A stretch of DNA of 64,000 nucleotides from Streptomyces sp. ISL-1 (GTDB lineage Bacteria > Actinomycetota > Actinomycetes > Streptomycetales > Streptomycetaceae), in NCBI RefSeq assembly GCF_018614585.1, contig NZ_JAGGOI010000031.1:266256-330255 (forward strand), in the 5' to 3' direction. Under the pieces are notes generated by a model. That model did not search any database and was not told where the DNA came from. It worked only from the letters and a program-made list of their open reading frames with translations. Numbering within the stretch: the first letter of the stretch is position 1; the number at the start of each line of letters is the position of its first letter. Of this stretch, positions 62,314 to 64,000 are shown piece after piece. A program made the translations under genes and the position numbers.

Positions 62314-63189
62314 CTAAAGCGTGTTGCAGAAGGCTTTGGTCTGGGCATTTCCCTTGTATGCGTGGGGTGTTGAGGGCTGAGCCGTTGTGGGTGGAGACGT
62401 TCACCGGGCTGCGGATGAGGCAGTTCGAGGAGCTGTTGCGGGTGGTGCGGGAGCGGGGCGGAAACGGTCCCGGTGGCGGGCGGCCGTGGTGCCTGCCGCT
62501 GGCGGACCGGGTGCTGCTGGTGGCCGTCTACTACCGCACCAACCTCACGATGCGGCAGCTCGCGCCGCTGTTCGGGGTCTCGCCCGCGACGGTGTGCCGG
62601 GTCATCCAGCGGCTGCGGCCTCTGCTGGCCATCGAACCGGTGTCCCGGCCCGCCGACGGCGTGGAACGGCTGTGGATCGTGGACGGCACCCTGATCCCGG
62701 TCCGCGACCGTAAGGTCGGAGCCTCCTCGCGCAACTACCGCTTCTCAGCAAACGTGCAGGTCATCATTGACGCTGACACGAAACTCGTGGTCGCCGCGGC
62801 CCGGCCGGCCCCGGGCAACAAGGCCGACGCCCAGGTCTGGCGGAACTCCGGCCTCGCCCAGCACTGCGAAGGAGTCACCGTGCTGGGCGACGGCGCCTAC
62901 ATCAACACCGGACTCGTCGTCCCGCACCGCAAACGCCCCGGCCGGGACCTATTGGCCGGCGAGGAAGAAGACAACGCAGAGCACCACAGGGTCCGTGCCC
63001 GTGTCGAGCACGCCTTCGCCCGCATGAAGCACTACAAGATCCTCCGAGACTGCCGGCAGCGAAGCAGCGGTCTACACCACGCAGTCCAGGCGGTGGTTCA
63101 CATGCACAACCTCGCTCTCGCCACGTGATCAGAGAAGCACCAACCGCGCTCCGACCTGCAAAATCGCAGCCTTCTGCAACACGCTTTAG
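62314..63189. mobile_element. Complete IS5-family insertion sequence
   Basis: Perfect 22-bp inverted repeats: CTAAAGCGTGTTGCAGAAGG (plus CT) at 62314-62335 and its exact reverse complement at 63168-63189. The outer CTA/TAG probably includes a TA target duplication, so the element proper is about 872 bp (62316-63187). One intact transposase gene fills it. It lies between remnants of other IS elements. Confidence 0.85.
62358..63128 (+). CDS. IS5 family transposase (DDE_Tnp_4 type)
   Basis: Up to 256 aa from ATG 62358. An N-terminal helix-turn-helix (TMRQLAPLFGVSPATVCRVI) precedes the DDE core. ERLWIVDGTLIPVRDRKVGA holds the first Asp, VTVLGDGAYINTGLVVPHRK the second, and RARVEHAFARMKHYKILRDC the final Glu. 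All three catalytic residues are visible and the gene is intact within perfect inverted repeats, so the element may still be mobile. Confidence 0.88.
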   Translation: MRGVLRAEPLWVETFTGLRMRQFEELLRVVRERGGNGPGGGRPWCLPLADRVLLVAVYYRTNLTMRQLAPLFGVSPATVCRVIQRLRPLLAIEPVSRPADGVERLWIVDGTLIPVRDRKVGASSRNYRFSANVQVIIDADTKLVVAAARPAPGNKADAQVWRNSGLAQHCEGVTVLGDGAYINTGLVVPHRKRPGRDLLAGEEEDNAEHHRVRARVEHAFARMKHYKILRDCRQRSSGLHHAVQAVVHMHNLALAT

Positions 63190-63197
63190 ACCGTGTC

Positions 63198-63638
63198 CTA
63201 CATGGTGAGGTTGCGGAAGCGTTTGTAGCAGCAGATGGCGGCGGCCAGCCCGAGAAAGGTCAGGTAGTTGCCCGGATGTCGTTCGTAGCGGTGATTGAGT
63301 CTGCGGTAGCCGGTTAGCCAGGACATGGTGCGTTCGATGACCCAGCGGCGCCGGCCGAGTCGTTCGCTGGACTCGATGCCCTTGCGGGCGATGCGGACAC
63401 CGATGTGTTTGCCCCATAGCCATTTTCGCAGGTGGGGGACGTCGTACGCCTTGTCCGCGTGGAGGCGTTGGGGCTTGGATTCGGCTGCGTGGGATTCGTG
63501 TCCCATGTGGAAATGGGACAGCATCGGCTTCAGCGCCTGGCTGTCGTGGGTGTTGGCCGCGGAGAGTCCGACGCGTAGGGGCAGCCCGGCCGCGTCGGAC
63601 AGGACATGCATTTTGGAACCGGGCTTACCTCGGTCCAC
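63198..63638 (-). CDS. IS5 transposase orfB (catalytic part)
   Basis: About 146 aa from the first Met. GKPGSKMHVLSDAAGLPLRV, LHADKAYDVPHLRKWLWGKH (second catalytic Asp), VIERTMSWLTGYRRLNHRYE (Glu). It lacks its own good start; it is probably made by ribosomal frameshifting from orfA at the A-run near 63668-63673, after which the frame reads ELAGPSPVDRGKPGSK. Confidence 0.8.
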   Translation of the reverse strand: MDRGKPGSKMHVLSDAAGLPLRVGLSAANTHDSQALKPMLSHFHMGHESHAAESKPQRLHADKAYDVPHLRKWLWGKHIGVRIARKGIESSERLGRRRWVIERTMSWLTGYRRLNHRYERHPGNYLTFLGLAAAICCYKRFRNLTM

Positions 63639-64000
63639 GGGGCTCGGACCTGCAAGTTCGCCCCTTTTTTAGCGCGGACGTGGGCAGAGTCGAGGACCGC
63701 GCGGGAGAGGTCTATCAGGTCCCGTTCGTCCAGGAGTTGGAGAACCCTCTGATGCAGTCGGCCCCAGACCCCCGCACGCGACCAGATGACAAACCGCCGA
63801 TGCACGGTCGACTTCGATGCCCCGAAACACGGGGGCAAGGCCCGCCAGGCACAACCGCTGACCAGTACGTAGATGATCGCGGCGAAGACCGCCTCATCAT
63901 CGATGTTCGCGACCCCGCCGCCTTGCGGCCGCACTCGAGCCGGCGGCAACAACGGCCTCGCAATCTCCCACAGGCCCGTACTAGGGCCTGTATCGAAAGC
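63530..64000 (-). CDS. IS5 transposase orfA, 5' end off the window
   Basis: The open frame runs in from the window edge (GLWEIARPLLPPARVRPQGG, then IDDEAVFAAIIYVLVSGCAW). It includes the first catalytic Asp (VLDSAHVRAKKG) and ends at 63530 in an unrelated tail. At codons GCT AAA AAA GGG a minus-one slip on A-AAA-AAG would join orfB, the usual arrangement in this IS group. Its start lies beyond 64000. Confidence 0.75.
   Translation of the reverse strand, partial: AFDTGPSTGLWEIARPLLPPARVRPQGGGVANIDDEAVFAAIIYVLVSGCAWRALPPCFGASKSTVHRRFVIWSRAGVWGRLHQRVLQLLDERDLIDLSRAVLDSAHVRAKKGANLQVRAPWTEVSPVPKCMSCPTRPGCPYASDSPRPTPTTARR

Larger units (their letters stand above)
63190..64000 (-). mobile_element. 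IS5-family element, cut by the window edge
   Basis: Begins immediately right of the 62314-63189 IS. It carries two overlapping transposase frames (below) and continues beyond the window. The left end starts near GACCGTGTCCTACATGGTGA; the right end is not visible. Confidence 0.65.

Noticed and set aside
1..64000. tRNA, rRNA, riboswitch or CRISPR array
   Set aside because: No cloverleaf with a recognisable anticodon arm and TTCGA-type T-loop, no rRNA core sequence and no spaced repeats were noticed by eye; a tRNAscan-SE or Infernal run would be decisive.

Overview
The window is high-GC actinobacterial DNA, almost certainly Streptomyces. It carries an adjacent pair of telomere-maintenance genes, tap (4119-6266) and tpg (6276-6833), plus a ParA-type partition pair (21378-22297). 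It has many insertion sequences (mostly IS5 family, one IS481 family) and a large number of truncated or frameshifted genes. This points to the terminal arm of a linear chromosome, or to a linear plasmid. No telomere, replication origin, tRNA, rRNA or CRISPR array was seen.

Layout. 1-4000: FAD monooxygenase and AI-2E-type membrane protein. 4119-6833: tap-tpg. 6877-7954: a 1.08-kb single-gene mobile cassette with inverted ends and a 12-bp target duplication, carrying a two-domain VOC gene. 8188-14410: small accessory genes (ABM-like, VOC genes, lipoprotein, penicillin-binding protein, AraC regulator) mixed with remnants. 14773-18363: ATP-grasp ligase, MFS exporter and divergent WYL regulator. 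18500-22300: transposase remnant, Ser/Thr kinase, two truncated metabolic genes, ParA and partner. 22745-31304: sugar-utilisation locus (broken Tat-exported enzyme, ABC importer, GH65-like enzyme, LacI repressor with three matching operator-like sites). 31704-39352: aminoglycoside phosphotransferase-like gene, short-chain reductases, LysR, small membrane proteins and remnants. 39637-45963: cupin gene, pseudogenes and a series of one-gene segments separated by a related palindromic repeat. 46774-50598: a tightly coupled P450 / JAMM-like / P450 / SDR operon. 50900-64000: an IS-rich graveyard with acetyltransferases, a mosaic TerD-like gene, a broken NACHT NTPase, a PIG-V-like mannosyltransferase and two IS5-family elements at the right edge.

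The most unusual signal is a dispersed repeat whose core reads TTAGCGCTTCACTTGGCG. As single arms in inverted orientation it bounds the VOC cassette, which sits exactly between two copies of CTGCCCGCACCC. As back-to-back arms it forms the roughly 50-bp palindromes at 40096, 43921, 44422 and 45144, each lying between unrelated one-gene segments (TmrB-like kinases, a Cys-x-x-Cys protein, a GyrI-like protein, a DUF402 gene). No transposase lies inside any segment. I infer a family of non-autonomous gene cassettes moved in trans that insert next to one another.

Other points of interest are a P450 operon containing a JAMM-like protein, a shared upstream element in front of two VOC genes flanking an AraC regulator, a three-family mosaic ORF, and a decayed NLR-like NTPase.
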